A stretch of 64,000 bases of DNA from Colimorpha sp045222295. Its GTDB lineage: Bacteria; Bacteroidota; Bacteroidia; Bacteroidales; P3. The notes beneath the pieces are model-generated. The model saw only the letters and a program-made list of their open reading frames with translations, searched no databases and was not told where the DNA came from. Made by a program: the position numbers and the translations under genes. Below, in pieces: positions 44,975-53,487 of this stretch (positions are counted from its first letter, which is position 1; each line of letters opens with the position of its first letter). The stretch is from the NCBI GenBank assembly GCA_045222295.1, contig JBGUXP010000003.1, forward strand, positions 186,001 to 250,000, written 5' to 3'.

Positions 44975-45436
44975 ATGAAAAAGATAACCCTTATTGCAAT
45001 CGCTCTTCTCCTCTCTCAGGGAGCTATTTTTGCTCAGAAAAAAGTGGCCGAGAAAGACGTTAAAGTTTCCTACGTCAAAGACTTCCAACGCCAGGTCAAA
45101 GACCCCACCAATGTCGAGTGGTACCAGATTGACGAGAACACCTTCAAAGTCACCTACCGCGACTTCGAAAAATCGCGCCAGGCCATGGTCTTCTCCAACA
45201 AAGGCATGGAGACCCACTACATCATCGAGGACCACTATCCCCTCTCCATCGTCAACTATGTGAAGGAGAACTACTCCAAGCACAGCATCACCGACCTCTG
45301 GGTCCGCAAAGCCCGCAACAAAATGACCTATCAGGCCCGCATCGCCCGCAAGAAAGGATTCCTCTGGTGGAAGAAAGTCACCGACATCAAAGTCCTCGAC
45401 TTCGAAGTCGACGGCAAATTCATCTCCGCCGAATAA
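44975..45436 (+). CDS. Secreted PepSY-like protein
   Basis: 153 residues from the ATG at 44975, where a signal peptide starts (MKKITLIAIALLLSQGAIFAQ). The mature part has the repeated half-motif of PepSY-like (DUF2874) proteins: a helix (VSYVKDFQRQVKDPTNVEWYQ) followed by strands (NTFKVTYRDFEKSRQAMVFSNKGMETHYI), then a second helix (YPLSIVNYVKENYSKHSITDLW) and strands. Such proteins are small periplasmic proteins thought to inhibit or bind other proteins. The start 35 bases after trmH suggests co-transcription. A strong bidirectional terminator follows. Confidence 0.78.
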   Translation: MKKITLIAIALLLSQGAIFAQKKVAEKDVKVSYVKDFQRQVKDPTNVEWYQIDENTFKVTYRDFEKSRQAMVFSNKGMETHYIIEDHYPLSIVNYVKENYSKHSITDLWVRKARNKMTYQARIARKKGFLWWKKVTDIKVLDFEVDGKFISAE

Positions 45437-45445
45437 TAACAAAAC

Positions 45446-45477
45446 AAAAAAAGCCCCGCAATCGCGGGGCTTTTTTT
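45446..45477. terminator. Bidirectional terminator between the PepSY-like gene and secA
   Basis: GCCCCGC (45453-45459), AATC, GCGGGGC (45464-45470), with seven A's on the left and seven T's on the right, which suits both converging transcripts. The right T-run touches the secA stop codon. Confidence 0.92.
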
Positions 45478-48400
45478 ATTCGGCATCTTTGCCGTGGCAG
45501 TTCTTATATTTCTTGCCGCTGCCACAGGGGCAGGGGTCGTTGCGGCCGACCTTCTTGTCGACATGCACCGGCATCTGGCGCTGAGGCTGCTGACTCGAGG
45601 AGTCGATGGCCTGGCGCTGCTGCTGGGCGGCACGGTCGAAGTCGTTGGTACGACTGGCCTTCAAGCCACGCTGCGGAGCCTGCGGCTGGCGGGCTTCCTG
45701 GACATCCTCCTGACGCATGGGCAGCTGGGCACGGCTCAGGAACGAGGTAATCTCGCGGTTGATGTCGAGGAGCATCTGCTCAAAAAGCTTGAAGGACTCG
45801 AACTTGTAGATGAGCAGCGGGTCTTTCTGTTCGTAGGCAGCGTTCTGCACGCTCTGACGCAGGTCGTCGAGCTGGCGCAGGTGCTCTTTCCACAGGTCAT
45901 CGATAATGGCCAGAGTGATGCCTTTCTCGATGGAGAGCTGCACCTCGCGGCCGTGGGTCTCATAGGCCTTCTTCACCGGGACGATGGTGTTCAGCGTCTT
46001 CTTGCCATCGGTGATGGGGAAGGCAACATTGATATAACGCGTGTTCTCAGCGATATTCTTGATGAAGGGCCAAGCCAGCTCACAGAGGCGCTGCATGCGC
46101 TCCTTGTAGGCTCCCCAGCACTGCTCGTAAAGCAACTGGATGGCATCCCTGCGATGCAGCGAGAGGAATTCATTCTCGCTCATCGGCACCTCATGGGCAA
46201 ACACCTTGATGACCTCCAGCTTGAACTCCTCCCAGTCGTGGCCCTCGGTGTAGAGCAACTCACAGGTGTCGTAGAACATGTTGGAGATATCGATAGAGAG
46301 GCGGTCGCCATAAAGGGCGTTGCGACGCTTGTTATAGATGACGGTGCGCTGGTTGTTCATCACGTCGTCATACTCAAGCAGACGCTTACGCATGCCGAAG
46401 TTGTTCTCTTCGACCTTCTTCTGTGCGCGCTCAATCTGCTTGGTAATCATCGAGTGCTGGATAACCTCGCCCTCCTGCAAGCCCATACGGTCCATCACCG
46501 AGGCGATGCGCTCGGAGCCGAAGAGACGCATCAGGTCGTCTTCCAGCGAGACGAAGAAGAGGCTCGAACCCGGATCACCCTGACGGCCGGCACGACCACG
46601 CAGCTGGCGGTCTACACGGCGACTCTCATGGCGCTCGGTGCCGATAATGGCCAGACCGCCCTTCTCGCGAACATCGCCCTTGAGTTTGATGTCGGTACCA
46701 CGACCAGCCATGTTGGTGGCGATGGTCACGCGGCCAGGCTCACCAGCTTGGGCCACAATGTCGGCCTCCTTCTGGTGAAGCTTCGCATTCAGCACATTGT
46801 GAGGAATCTTCTTCATCTTGAGCATCTTGCTCAGCAATTCGGAGGTCTCGACCGACGTAGTACCCACTAGCACGGGACGGCCTTCGCCGATGAGTTTCTC
46901 CACCTCGTCGATAACGGCCTTGAACTTCTCGCGCTTGGTCTTGTAAATCATGTCGTCCATGTCCACACGGGCGATGGGCTTGTTGGTCGGGATGACCACC
47001 ACGTCGAGTTTATATATGTTCCACAACTCGCCGGCCTCGGTCTCGGCGGTACCCGTCATACCGGCCAGCTTCTTGTACATGCGGAAATAGTTCTGCAGGG
47101 TAATGGTGGCATAAGTCTGCGTGGCGGCCTCCACCTTGGCATTCTCCTTGGCTTCCACGGCCTGGTGCAGACCGTCGCTCCAGCGGCGGCCTTCCATGAT
47201 ACGGCCCGTCTGCTCGTCAACAATCTTCACCTGATTGTCCTCGGTGAGGATATAGTCCACATCGCGCTCGAAGAGCGTGTAGGCCTTCAAAAGCTGGTCG
47301 ACAGTGTGGACGCGCTCGCTCTGCACGGCGAAGTCACTGTAAATCTTATCCTTGGCGGCGAGCTTCTCCTCAGCGCTCATAGTGGCGTTGTTCTCCACCT
47401 CGGCAATGGCGCTGCCGATGTCGGGCAACTGATAGAAGTTGGGATCCTCGCCCAGCGAGGTGAGGAACTCCATGCCCTTGTCGGTAAGTTCCACCTGCTT
47501 GTTCTTCTCGTCAATGACGAAGTAGAGCTCGTCATCAATGATGTGCATATTCTTGTTTTGCTCCTGCATGTAGAAGTTCTCTGTGCGCAGGAGGATGCTC
47601 TTGATACCGCTCTCTGAGAGGTATTTGATCAACGCCTTGTTTTTCGGCAGACCGCGATAGGCACGCAGCAGCTGCTGGGCGCACGACTCCTCGGGCTTGG
47701 CGTTGGGGTTCTCGCTGAGACCCTTGCGGGCGTCGGCCAGGTATTGGGTCACCAGCACACGCTGGGCATTATAGAGTTTCTCGATGGTAGGTTTGAAGCG
47801 GTAAAACTCCTGCTCGTCGTCACCCTTGCCCGTGGGGCCGCTGATGATAAGAGGGGTACGGGCATCGTCGATAAGCACTGAGTCAACCTCGTCGACGATG
47901 GCGTAGTTATGGCCGCGCTGCACCAACTCCTCGGGGTTGCGGCTCATGTTGTCGCGCAGGTAGTCGAAACCGAACTCGTTGTTCGTACCATAAGTGATAT
48001 CGCAGTTGTAGGCGCGCTTACGCTCATCGCTGTGAGGCTCCCACTTGTCGATGCAGTCGACTGTAAGTCCATGAAACTCAAAGAGCATGCCCATCCACTC
48101 CGAGTCACGCTTGGCCAGATAGTCGTTGACAGTCACCACATGGACACCCTTGCCGGGAAGTGCATTGAGGTAGACAGGGAGCGTGGCAACCAAAGTCTTA
48201 CCCTCACCGGTAGCCATCTCGGCAATCTTGCCGCTATGGAGCACCACACCGCCGATAATCTGCACGTCGTAGTGAATCATGTCCCAGGTAATTTCATTGC
48301 CACCGGCCATCCAGTGGTTCTGATAAATAGCCTTGTCGCCTTCGATGGTGATGGAGGCGTGGGTGGCAGCGAGGTCACGGTCGTGGTCGGTGGCGGTCAC

Positions 48401-48787
48401 CTCCACGGTCTCGTTTTGTGCGAAGCGCTTGGCGGTCTCCTTCACCACTGCAAAAGCCTCTGGCAGAATCTCGTCGAGGACCGTCTGAGTCTTGTCGTAG
48501 CTCTGCTTCTCAAGTTCGTCAATGCGTTTATAGAGGTTCTCCTTCTCGTCGACAGGCATGTCGTATTCCTCTTCGATACGGGCACGGAGGCTGGCGAGTT
48601 CATTCTCCTCGGCCTCCACGGCCTTGGCGATACGTTCCTTGAATTCAATAGTTTTCGCTCTCAGCGCGTCGTTGCTCAGCGCCTCGATAGCGGGGTAGAC
48701 TGCCAGCGTGGCATCCAGAAAAGGCTTAATCACCTTGAGGTCGCGCTGACTCTTGTTTCCGAATAGTTTGGTTAAAAAATTAGCCAT
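45476..48787 (-). CDS. secA: Preprotein translocase ATPase SecA
   Basis: 1,103 residues, the long Bacteroidota form. Motor of the Sec translocon, driving proteins through SecYEG, including the signal-peptide proteins found throughout this window. Walker A is ATGEGKT near 193, the DEAD counterpart is IVDEVDSVLIDDARTPLIISG, and NBD2 has NMAGRGTDIKL and RQLRGRAGRQGDPG. The helical scaffold ends in IDDLWKEHLRQLDDLRQSV. A long Gln-rich linker leads to the SEC-C zinc motif VGRNDPCPCGSGKKYKNCHG at the end. The -7 box TATCTTTG at 48903-48910 gives a leader of about 110 bases. Confidence 0.98.
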   Translation of the reverse strand: MANFLTKLFGNKSQRDLKVIKPFLDATLAVYPAIEALSNDALRAKTIEFKERIAKAVEAEENELASLRARIEEEYDMPVDEKENLYKRIDELEKQSYDKTQTVLDEILPEAFAVVKETAKRFAQNETVEVTATDHDRDLAATHASITIEGDKAIYQNHWMAGGNEITWDMIHYDVQIIGGVVLHSGKIAEMATGEGKTLVATLPVYLNALPGKGVHVVTVNDYLAKRDSEWMGMLFEFHGLTVDCIDKWEPHSDERKRAYNCDITYGTNNEFGFDYLRDNMSRNPEELVQRGHNYAIVDEVDSVLIDDARTPLIISGPTGKGDDEQEFYRFKPTIEKLYNAQRVLVTQYLADARKGLSENPNAKPEESCAQQLLRAYRGLPKNKALIKYLSESGIKSILLRTENFYMQEQNKNMHIIDDELYFVIDEKNKQVELTDKGMEFLTSLGEDPNFYQLPDIGSAIAEVENNATMSAEEKLAAKDKIYSDFAVQSERVHTVDQLLKAYTLFERDVDYILTEDNQVKIVDEQTGRIMEGRRWSDGLHQAVEAKENAKVEAATQTYATITLQNYFRMYKKLAGMTGTAETEAGELWNIYKLDVVVIPTNKPIARVDMDDMIYKTKREKFKAVIDEVEKLIGEGRPVLVGTTSVETSELLSKMLKMKKIPHNVLNAKLHQKEADIVAQAGEPGRVTIATNMAGRGTDIKLKGDVREKGGLAIIGTERHESRRVDRQLRGRAGRQGDPGSSLFFVSLEDDLMRLFGSERIASVMDRMGLQEGEVIQHSMITKQIERAQKKVEENNFGMRKRLLEYDDVMNNQRTVIYNKRRNALYGDRLSIDISNMFYDTCELLYTEGHDWEEFKLEVIKVFAHEVPMSENEFLSLHRRDAIQLLYEQCWGAYKERMQRLCELAWPFIKNIAENTRYINVAFPITDGKKTLNTIVPVKKAYETHGREVQLSIEKGITLAIIDDLWKEHLRQLDDLRQSVQNAAYEQKDPLLIYKFESFKLFEQMLLDINREITSFLSRAQLPMRQEDVQEARQPQAPQRGLKASRTNDFDRAAQQQRQAIDSSSQQPQRQMPVHVDKKVGRNDPCPCGSGKKYKNCHGKDAE

Positions 48788-48902
48788 GATGTGATATTTC
48801 TGATTTCTAAAATCTAATTTCTAAGTGTTTCTAAATCCTATTTCAACAATATAATACTATAATCCAATATATTAATTATATTTGTGCTGGCATAAAAACA
48901 AA

Positions 48903-48910
48903 CAAAGATA
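48903..48910 (-). promoter_or_regulatory. -7 box for secA
   Basis: TATCTTTG on the minus strand, 116 bases upstream of the ATG. The leader contains a TTAGAAA-type spacer repeat at 48797-48835. Confidence 0.5.
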
Positions 48911-48990
48911 CAACTTTTTTTTCATCTGTGCTGTATTTTTTGCCAACACATAAAACACACTAGCAAAAAACGTGCCATAAACACCCCTCA

Positions 48991-49055
48991 TACCCCCTAT
49001 TATCACCTACTGTGGTAGGAGTTGGTTAGGAGTTGGTAAGGAGATAGTAAGGCGT
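48991..49055. repeat. Dispersed palindromic repeat, copy D
   Basis: CCTAC (49006-49010) and GTAGG (49015-49019) form a short core. The right side is extended by AGGAGTTGGTTAGG and AGGAGTTGGTAAGG at an 11-bp period, then ATAGTAAGG. This copy, the secA promoter and the tRNA promoter account for the 373-base gap. Confidence 0.8.
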
Positions 49056-49110
49056 TATTTCCTTGTTGACAGTACTTTAACAAAAAGTGTTAATTTTTGC
49101 ATTTTTTTTA

Positions 49111-49142
49111 TTTTGCCATGTGGATTTTTGTTCGTAATTTTG
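49111..49142 (+). promoter_or_regulatory. Full Bacteroidota promoter for tRNA-Ser
   Basis: TTTTG (49111-49115), 19 bp, TAATTTTG (49135-49142), then GCACCCG. The tRNA begins 18 bases later. Confidence 0.85.
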
Positions 49143-49160
49143 CACCCGTTTTCGACGAAT

Positions 49161-49247
49161 GGAGAGATGCCGGAGTGGTCGATCGGGGCGGTCTCGAAAA
49201 CCGTTGACCAGCTTGCTGGTCCCAGGGTTCGAATCCCTGTCTCTCCG
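49161..49247 (+). tRNA. tRNA-Ser (anticodon CGA)
   Basis: 87 bases with the long variable arm of serine tRNAs. Acceptor GGAGAGA pairs with TCTCTCC. The anticodon stem GCGGT/ACCGT encloses loop CTCGAAA, giving anticodon CGA for UCG codons. The variable arm GACCAGCTTGCTGGTC is a perfect stem, and the T arm is CAGGGTTCGAATCCCTG. The 3' CCA is not encoded. Confidence 0.95.
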
Positions 49248-49252
49248 CTGAA

Positions 49253-49286
49253 AAAGAGCCGCAAATGCGGCTCTTTAACTTTTTTA
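49253..49286 (+). terminator. Terminator after tRNA-Ser
   Basis: AAAGAGCCGC/GCGGCTCTTT, 10-bp perfect stem, loop AAAT, then AACTTTTTT. Confidence 0.85.
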
Positions 49287-49407
49287 GCAGAAAAAAATAT
49301 TCAAATTGTCGGCGGAAGTTCCCGTCGACGAATTGTGCTAATTAAGCAAATATGTAATTGGCTATTTGTTTATTTCGCCTAATTTGCCGAGAGATATAAC
49401 AATACCG

Positions 49408-50199
49408 TTAAATTTGCACCACAAGGCCGTCGGAGGCAAGGAGGGTGTTGGAAAAGTGGGCAGTGGCTTGGTCGAGGAGAAGTTGAGGTTCTTTGTAGCG
49501 TGCGCTGATATGGGTGAGCAACAGCTGGTTGGGTTCTGCCAGAGCGGCCAGCCGGGCGGCTTGGCTGGCGGTGAGGTGCTGGCGCTCGCGGGCCAGGTCG
49601 ACAAGGTCGTCGGCAAAAGTACACTCAAGGCAGAGGAGCGACGAGTCGCGCATGAAGGGCACCAGTTCCTCGCTGTAGGCGGTGTCGCAACAATAGGTGT
49701 AGGTGCGAGGAGCATTACTGCCGCGCGGTACTTCTGTGATGCGGAAACCATAGGTAGGAACCGAATGGATGATAGGGAATGCGTCGACAGTACAACGTTT
49801 GCATTCAAAGACTCGTCGGAGCCCCTCCTCGAAGTCCATCTCAATGAAATTCAATTCGTAGCCAATATGATTACCTGTAAGATCGAAGGTTGTCTCTATA
49901 ACCTCCTTGGCCCCTTTGGGAGCCACGATGGTGACAGGCTCGGTGCGGCCGCAGAGGTGCATGGTGGAGAGAAGACCTGGAAGACCGAAAAAATGGTCAC
50001 CATGGAGATGCGAAATAAGCACCGTACCGAGCGACTGTAGTTTGAGGTGATGCTGACGGATACGGTCCTGCGTACCCTCGGCACAGTCGAGCAAGAGCTT
50101 GAAACCATTGATATTGACCACCTGCGCGCTACATCGACGATGGCCTGTGGGAAGGGCGGCGCCCGAGCCAAGTATGGTAGCAAAGAAATTCATTTTCAA
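49408..50199 (-). CDS. rnz: Ribonuclease Z
   Basis: 263 residues. Zinc endonuclease that matures tRNA 3' ends, needed here since neither the Ser tRNA nor many others encode CCA. The metallo-beta-lactamase motif is intact: SHLHGDHFFGLPGLL (HLHGDH at 64-69), and later conserved points are SVPTYGFRI, YCCDTAYSEEL, LLCLECTFADD and LLLTHISARY. It is a little shorter than the usual ~300 residues. The N-terminus GSGAALPTGHRRCSAQ differs from the common GTxSAxPTxxRxxSS. A second Met lies at codon 3 and could be the start. The symporter gene follows 23 bases after... on the same strand, downstream of a different promoter, so co-transcription is not certain. Confidence 0.92.
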   Translation of the reverse strand: MKMNFFATILGSGAALPTGHRRCSAQVVNINGFKLLLDCAEGTQDRIRQHHLKLQSLGTVLISHLHGDHFFGLPGLLSTMHLCGRTEPVTIVAPKGAKEVIETTFDLTGNHIGYELNFIEMDFEEGLRRVFECKRCTVDAFPIIHSVPTYGFRITEVPRGSNAPRTYTYCCDTAYSEELVPFMRDSSLLCLECTFADDLVDLARERQHLTASQAARLAALAEPNQLLLTHISARYKEPQLLLDQATAHFSNTLLASDGLVVQI

Positions 50200-50222
50200 A
50201 ACAATAGGTTACAAATATATCA

Positions 50223-51683
50223 TTAAGAGTTTTGTTTGACAGGGAAAGCCAAGAGGAGAAGGAAGGTGATGAGGCCATTGAGAAGGAGTATCTCGAAGCC
50301 GAAAGTGTAGCCGAACCATTCCGGAGAGAAAAGTTTTAGGATATAGCATATAATCGGCGATGCGACAGCGATATAGGGGACCCAACGGTCGTCGACTTTA
50401 CGCTTTGTAAAGAGTCCAAAGGTGTAGAGTCCCAACAGGGGGCCATAGGTGAAGCCCGCAATGTCGAAGATGATGGTGATAAGGGAGTCGCTATGGAACG
50501 GTCGAAATGCGATGATAATGAACAGAAATAGCAACGCAAATCCAATGTGCACCCAGCGTCTGATGTGCAGTTCCCTCTTCTCGTCTTCACCCTTGAACTT
50601 CAGAAAGTCGTAGCAGAAGGTGGTGGTAAGGGCCGTGAGGGTACCGTCGGCGGAACTGTAGCCTGCGGCTACTATACCCAGTACAAAACAGACGGCGGTG
50701 AAGCCACTGAGGGAAAAGGCTATGGAGGGGAATATTTTGTCGCCGACCACCTTCCCTCCGGTACCCATAGGCAATTCGAAGCCCGTCTGGTTGGCGTAGG
50801 CGATGAGGGCAGCGCCAAGGCAGAGAAAGAGTATATTGACCACAATGAAAAGCATGCTGGAGGTCATAACGTTCTTCTGTGCGTCACGGAGAGTCTTGCA
50901 GGTGAGGTTCTTCTGCATCATATCCTGGTCGAGGCCTGTCATGGTGATAGTGATAAACATGCCGGCCAACAGCTGTTTCGCCCAAAACTTGGGGGCCATG
51001 GGGTCGGTTTTGAACATCTGCGTGTAGCCCTCGTCGGAGGATATCTTAAGCAGGTCACTAATACTCATATCCAACGAGTTGAGGATAGCTACCACCGTAG
51101 CTGCCGCCGCCAGCAGAAGGAAGGTTGTCTGCAGGGTGTCGGTCCAGACCACCGTCTTGATTCCGCCGGCAAAGGTGTAGAGCAGAATGATGGCGATGAA
51201 AACTACCGCAGGCACCCAGAATGGTACGCCCCAATACTTGAAGACAAACTCATAGAGCACAAAGACTACCAGATACATACGCAAAGCAGAACCCAACAGT
51301 CGCGAAATGATGAAGAAGAGGGCACCGGTCTTCTCGCTGCGGAGACCGAAGCGTTGCTGGAGATAGGTGTAGATTGAGGTGAGATTGAGTTTGTAGTAGA
51401 GCGGCAGCAACACGAGGGCGATGGTGGCGTAACCCAGCACGTAGCCCAGCACCATTGGCATGTAGAACCACTTGTTGGCCAGGACATCGCCTGGCACAGA
51501 CATGAAGGTCACCCCAGAAAGAGAGGCACCAATCATACCGTAGGCCACCACAGGCCACGGCGATTTGCGTCCTGCACGGAAGAAGGCCTCGTTGCCTTTT
51601 GCCCCGCGTCTACCCGTGAGCCACATCACAAGAAAGAGCAACGTAGTGTAGGCCACAAAACACAATAGTATAGTCAGTTCCAT
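50223..51683 (-). CDS. Sodium:solute symporter (SSS family)
   Basis: 486 residues from the ATG at 51683 (MELTILLCFVAYTTLLFLVMW); a longer frame upstream lacks coding character. About 13 membrane helices. The SSS core reads GRKSPWPVVAYGMIGASLSGVTFMSVPG in TM1-2, and YTFAGGIKTVVWTDTLQTT, GIVAAGYSSADGTLTALTT supply the sodium-site Ser pair. The substrate could be a sugar, sialic acid, amino acid or carboxylate. It is 23 bases upstream of... its 3' end faces the rnz start at 50199 on the same strand, so rnz may be read from this transcript. TAAATTTG at 51710-51717 is its -7 box. Confidence 0.9.
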   Translation of the reverse strand: MELTILLCFVAYTTLLFLVMWLTGRRGAKGNEAFFRAGRKSPWPVVAYGMIGASLSGVTFMSVPGDVLANKWFYMPMVLGYVLGYATIALVLLPLYYKLNLTSIYTYLQQRFGLRSEKTGALFFIISRLLGSALRMYLVVFVLYEFVFKYWGVPFWVPAVVFIAIILLYTFAGGIKTVVWTDTLQTTFLLLAAAATVVAILNSLDMSISDLLKISSDEGYTQMFKTDPMAPKFWAKQLLAGMFITITMTGLDQDMMQKNLTCKTLRDAQKNVMTSSMLFIVVNILFLCLGAALIAYANQTGFELPMGTGGKVVGDKIFPSIAFSLSGFTAVCFVLGIVAAGYSSADGTLTALTTTFCYDFLKFKGEDEKRELHIRRWVHIGFALLFLFIIIAFRPFHSDSLITIIFDIAGFTYGPLLGLYTFGLFTKRKVDDRWVPYIAVASPIICYILKLFSPEWFGYTFGFEILLLNGLITFLLLLAFPVKQNS

Positions 51684-51709
51684 ATTATCGCAAGAAAAAT
51701 TAGAGACTG

Positions 51710-51717
51710 CAAATTTA
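51710..51717 (-). promoter_or_regulatory. -7 box for the SSS symporter
   Basis: TAAATTTG on the minus strand, 26 bases before the ATG at 51683; it also argues against the longer ORF. Confidence 0.5.
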
Positions 51718-51816
51718 CATATTTTTTTCGGGATGAAAAAAAAATTCGGCGACATACAATAAAAACGGAGGGCACACGTTTTAGAACATAAGTTATTATA
51801 TAAAAAGCACAGCACA

Positions 51817-52596
51817 ATGAAGATAAGAAAGATACTAGCGGCATCACTTTTTCTGGCTTTCGCCACCGTGGCGGGTGCCCAGAGCGGACACGACTTGCAG
51901 GACGATGGCCTGCACGGCGCAGTGAAACGCGTGGATGCCGTGATGTACGAAGCACGATATGACTTCAATGACAACCTCGAGCACGGCGACCAGATGGAAC
52001 ACCTGGTGACAGAATACAACGCCAAGGGACAGCGTCGCAACCAGACCTACCTTTCGGTAGCCGAGGATGTCATCTTCCGTACCCGCTACAAACACGACGG
52101 CTTCGGTCTCACCACCCTCGAGCACATCGTCGACAACCAAGATCGCATTATCGGCCGTACCTATTATGTCTACGATGCTGACCACACCCTCATCGAGGTC
52201 TATGTGGAGGATGCCGAACGTCAGGTGGAGAGCCGCCTGCGATTGAAACACGACAATATGGGTCGCATTAATCAGCGCAGCTTTAACGACCAGTTCAACG
52301 ACATCTTCAAGCGAGAAATATACACCTTCAACGCCGATGGTACCGTCAACAAGGCTGTGGTCTACGACCGTACTAAACAGAAGGTACAGGAGAAGCGCTG
52401 GGAGTATGACGAGCAAGGCGAGCCCACCAGTTACACCCTCTACGACTACACCGAGGAGGAACCCGAGATGTTCGTCACCGTCTACGAGCGCGAATACGAC
52501 TCGCACGGCAACTGGATTCGCTGCACCGAATTCGAGGTTCTCGGCGACCGCCGTCTCCCCACTTTCACCACCATCCGTACCATCGAATATTTCTAG
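51817..52596 (+). CDS. Secreted YD/RHS-like repeat protein, unknown function
   Basis: 259 residues with signal peptide (MKIRKILAASLFLAFATVAGAQ). The mature part is made of strands with the YD-repeat look: LVTEYNAKGQRRNQTYL, RYKHDGFGLTTLEHI, YYVYDADHTLIEVYV, LKHDNMGRINQRSF, YTFNADGTVNKAVVYD, WEYDEQGEPTSYTLYD and EREYDSHGNWIRCTEF. Similar small proteins are common in Bacteroidota and have no known job. The start of era is 3 bases after its stop, so the two share a transcript. Confidence 0.78.
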   Translation: MKIRKILAASLFLAFATVAGAQSGHDLQDDGLHGAVKRVDAVMYEARYDFNDNLEHGDQMEHLVTEYNAKGQRRNQTYLSVAEDVIFRTRYKHDGFGLTTLEHIVDNQDRIIGRTYYVYDADHTLIEVYVEDAERQVESRLRLKHDNMGRINQRSFNDQFNDIFKREIYTFNADGTVNKAVVYDRTKQKVQEKRWEYDEQGEPTSYTLYDYTEEEPEMFVTVYEREYDSHGNWIRCTEFEVLGDRRLPTFTTIRTIEYF

Positions 52597-52599
52597 TAG

Positions 52600-53481
52600 A
52601 TGCATAAAGCGGGATTCGTAAACATTATCGGCAACCCCAATGTGGGTAAGTCGACCTTGATGAACTCCCTGGTTGGCGAGAAACTCAGTATCATCACCAG
52701 CAAGGCCCAAACAACGCGCAAGCGCGTGATGGGCATCGTAAACGGCGACGACTTCCAGATTGTCTATACCGACACCCCCGGTATCGTCAATCCCGCCAAC
52801 AAACTCCACGAACAAATGATGGGATTCATCGGCACTGCCCTGCAAGATGCCGACCTCTTCCTCCTCGTCACCGAGGTGGGCGAGAGTTTCAAGAACCGAC
52901 ACGTGCTGCAGAAAGTCGTCGACAGTGACACTCCCGTCATCCTCATCATCAACAAGATAGACCTCTCCGACCAGGAGACCATCCGCGAGAAGATGGCCTA
53001 CTGGCAGGAGCAGATACCCCGTGCCGTCATCGTACCCTGTTCTGCCACCGAAGGATTCAACGTCGACAAAATCTTCGACCTCATCCTCGAGCGACTTCCC
53101 GAACACCCCGCCTATTTCCCTAAAGACGAGCTTACCGACCGCACCATGCGTTTCTTCGTCAGCGAGATAGTGCGCGAGAAGATTCTTCTCTACTACCAAA
53201 AGGAAATCCCCTATAGTTGCGAGGTTGCCGTGGAGGCTTACGAGGAGAAAGACGGCATCGACAATATCTCGTGCCTCATCTATGTCGAGCGCGAATCACA
53301 GAAAGCCATCCTGATTGGCCACCAAGGCAAGGCTATCAAAAAGCTGGGCATCGAGGCCCGCCGCGATATCGAGGAGTTCACTGGAAAGAAGTGTTTCCTA
53401 TCCCTTCATATCAAGGTGCTGAAAGACTGGCGCAACAGTGAGCGCGCCCTAAAGAGTTTCGGTTACGCATTGGAAGACTAA
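52600..53481 (+). CDS. era: GTPase Era
   Basis: 293 residues, the usual length. GTPase that binds the 3' end of 16S rRNA during 30S assembly. G1 is GNPNVGKS (11-18), the switch region KAQTTRKRVMGIV, G3 DTPG, G4 NKID, and the C-terminal KH domain reads FVSEIVREKILLYYQKEIPYSCEV followed by GHQGKAIKKLGIEARRDIE. All motifs are intact. It converges with the aspartyl protease gene, with 6 bases between stops. Confidence 0.97.
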   Translation: MHKAGFVNIIGNPNVGKSTLMNSLVGEKLSIITSKAQTTRKRVMGIVNGDDFQIVYTDTPGIVNPANKLHEQMMGFIGTALQDADLFLLVTEVGESFKNRHVLQKVVDSDTPVILIINKIDLSDQETIREKMAYWQEQIPRAVIVPCSATEGFNVDKIFDLILERLPEHPAYFPKDELTDRTMRFFVSEIVREKILLYYQKEIPYSCEVAVEAYEEKDGIDNISCLIYVERESQKAILIGHQGKAIKKLGIEARRDIEEFTGKKCFLSLHIKVLKDWRNSERALKSFGYALED

Positions 53482-53487
53482 ACCCAA

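Noticed and set aside
45494..46870. 458-codon plus-strand frame opposite secA
   Set aside because: Antisense shadow of secA codon bias; no signal, domain or promoter.
49248..49407. Short plus-strand frame starting within tRNA-Ser (49113-49382)
   Set aside because: It translates through the promoter, tRNA and terminator, so it cannot be a protein gene.
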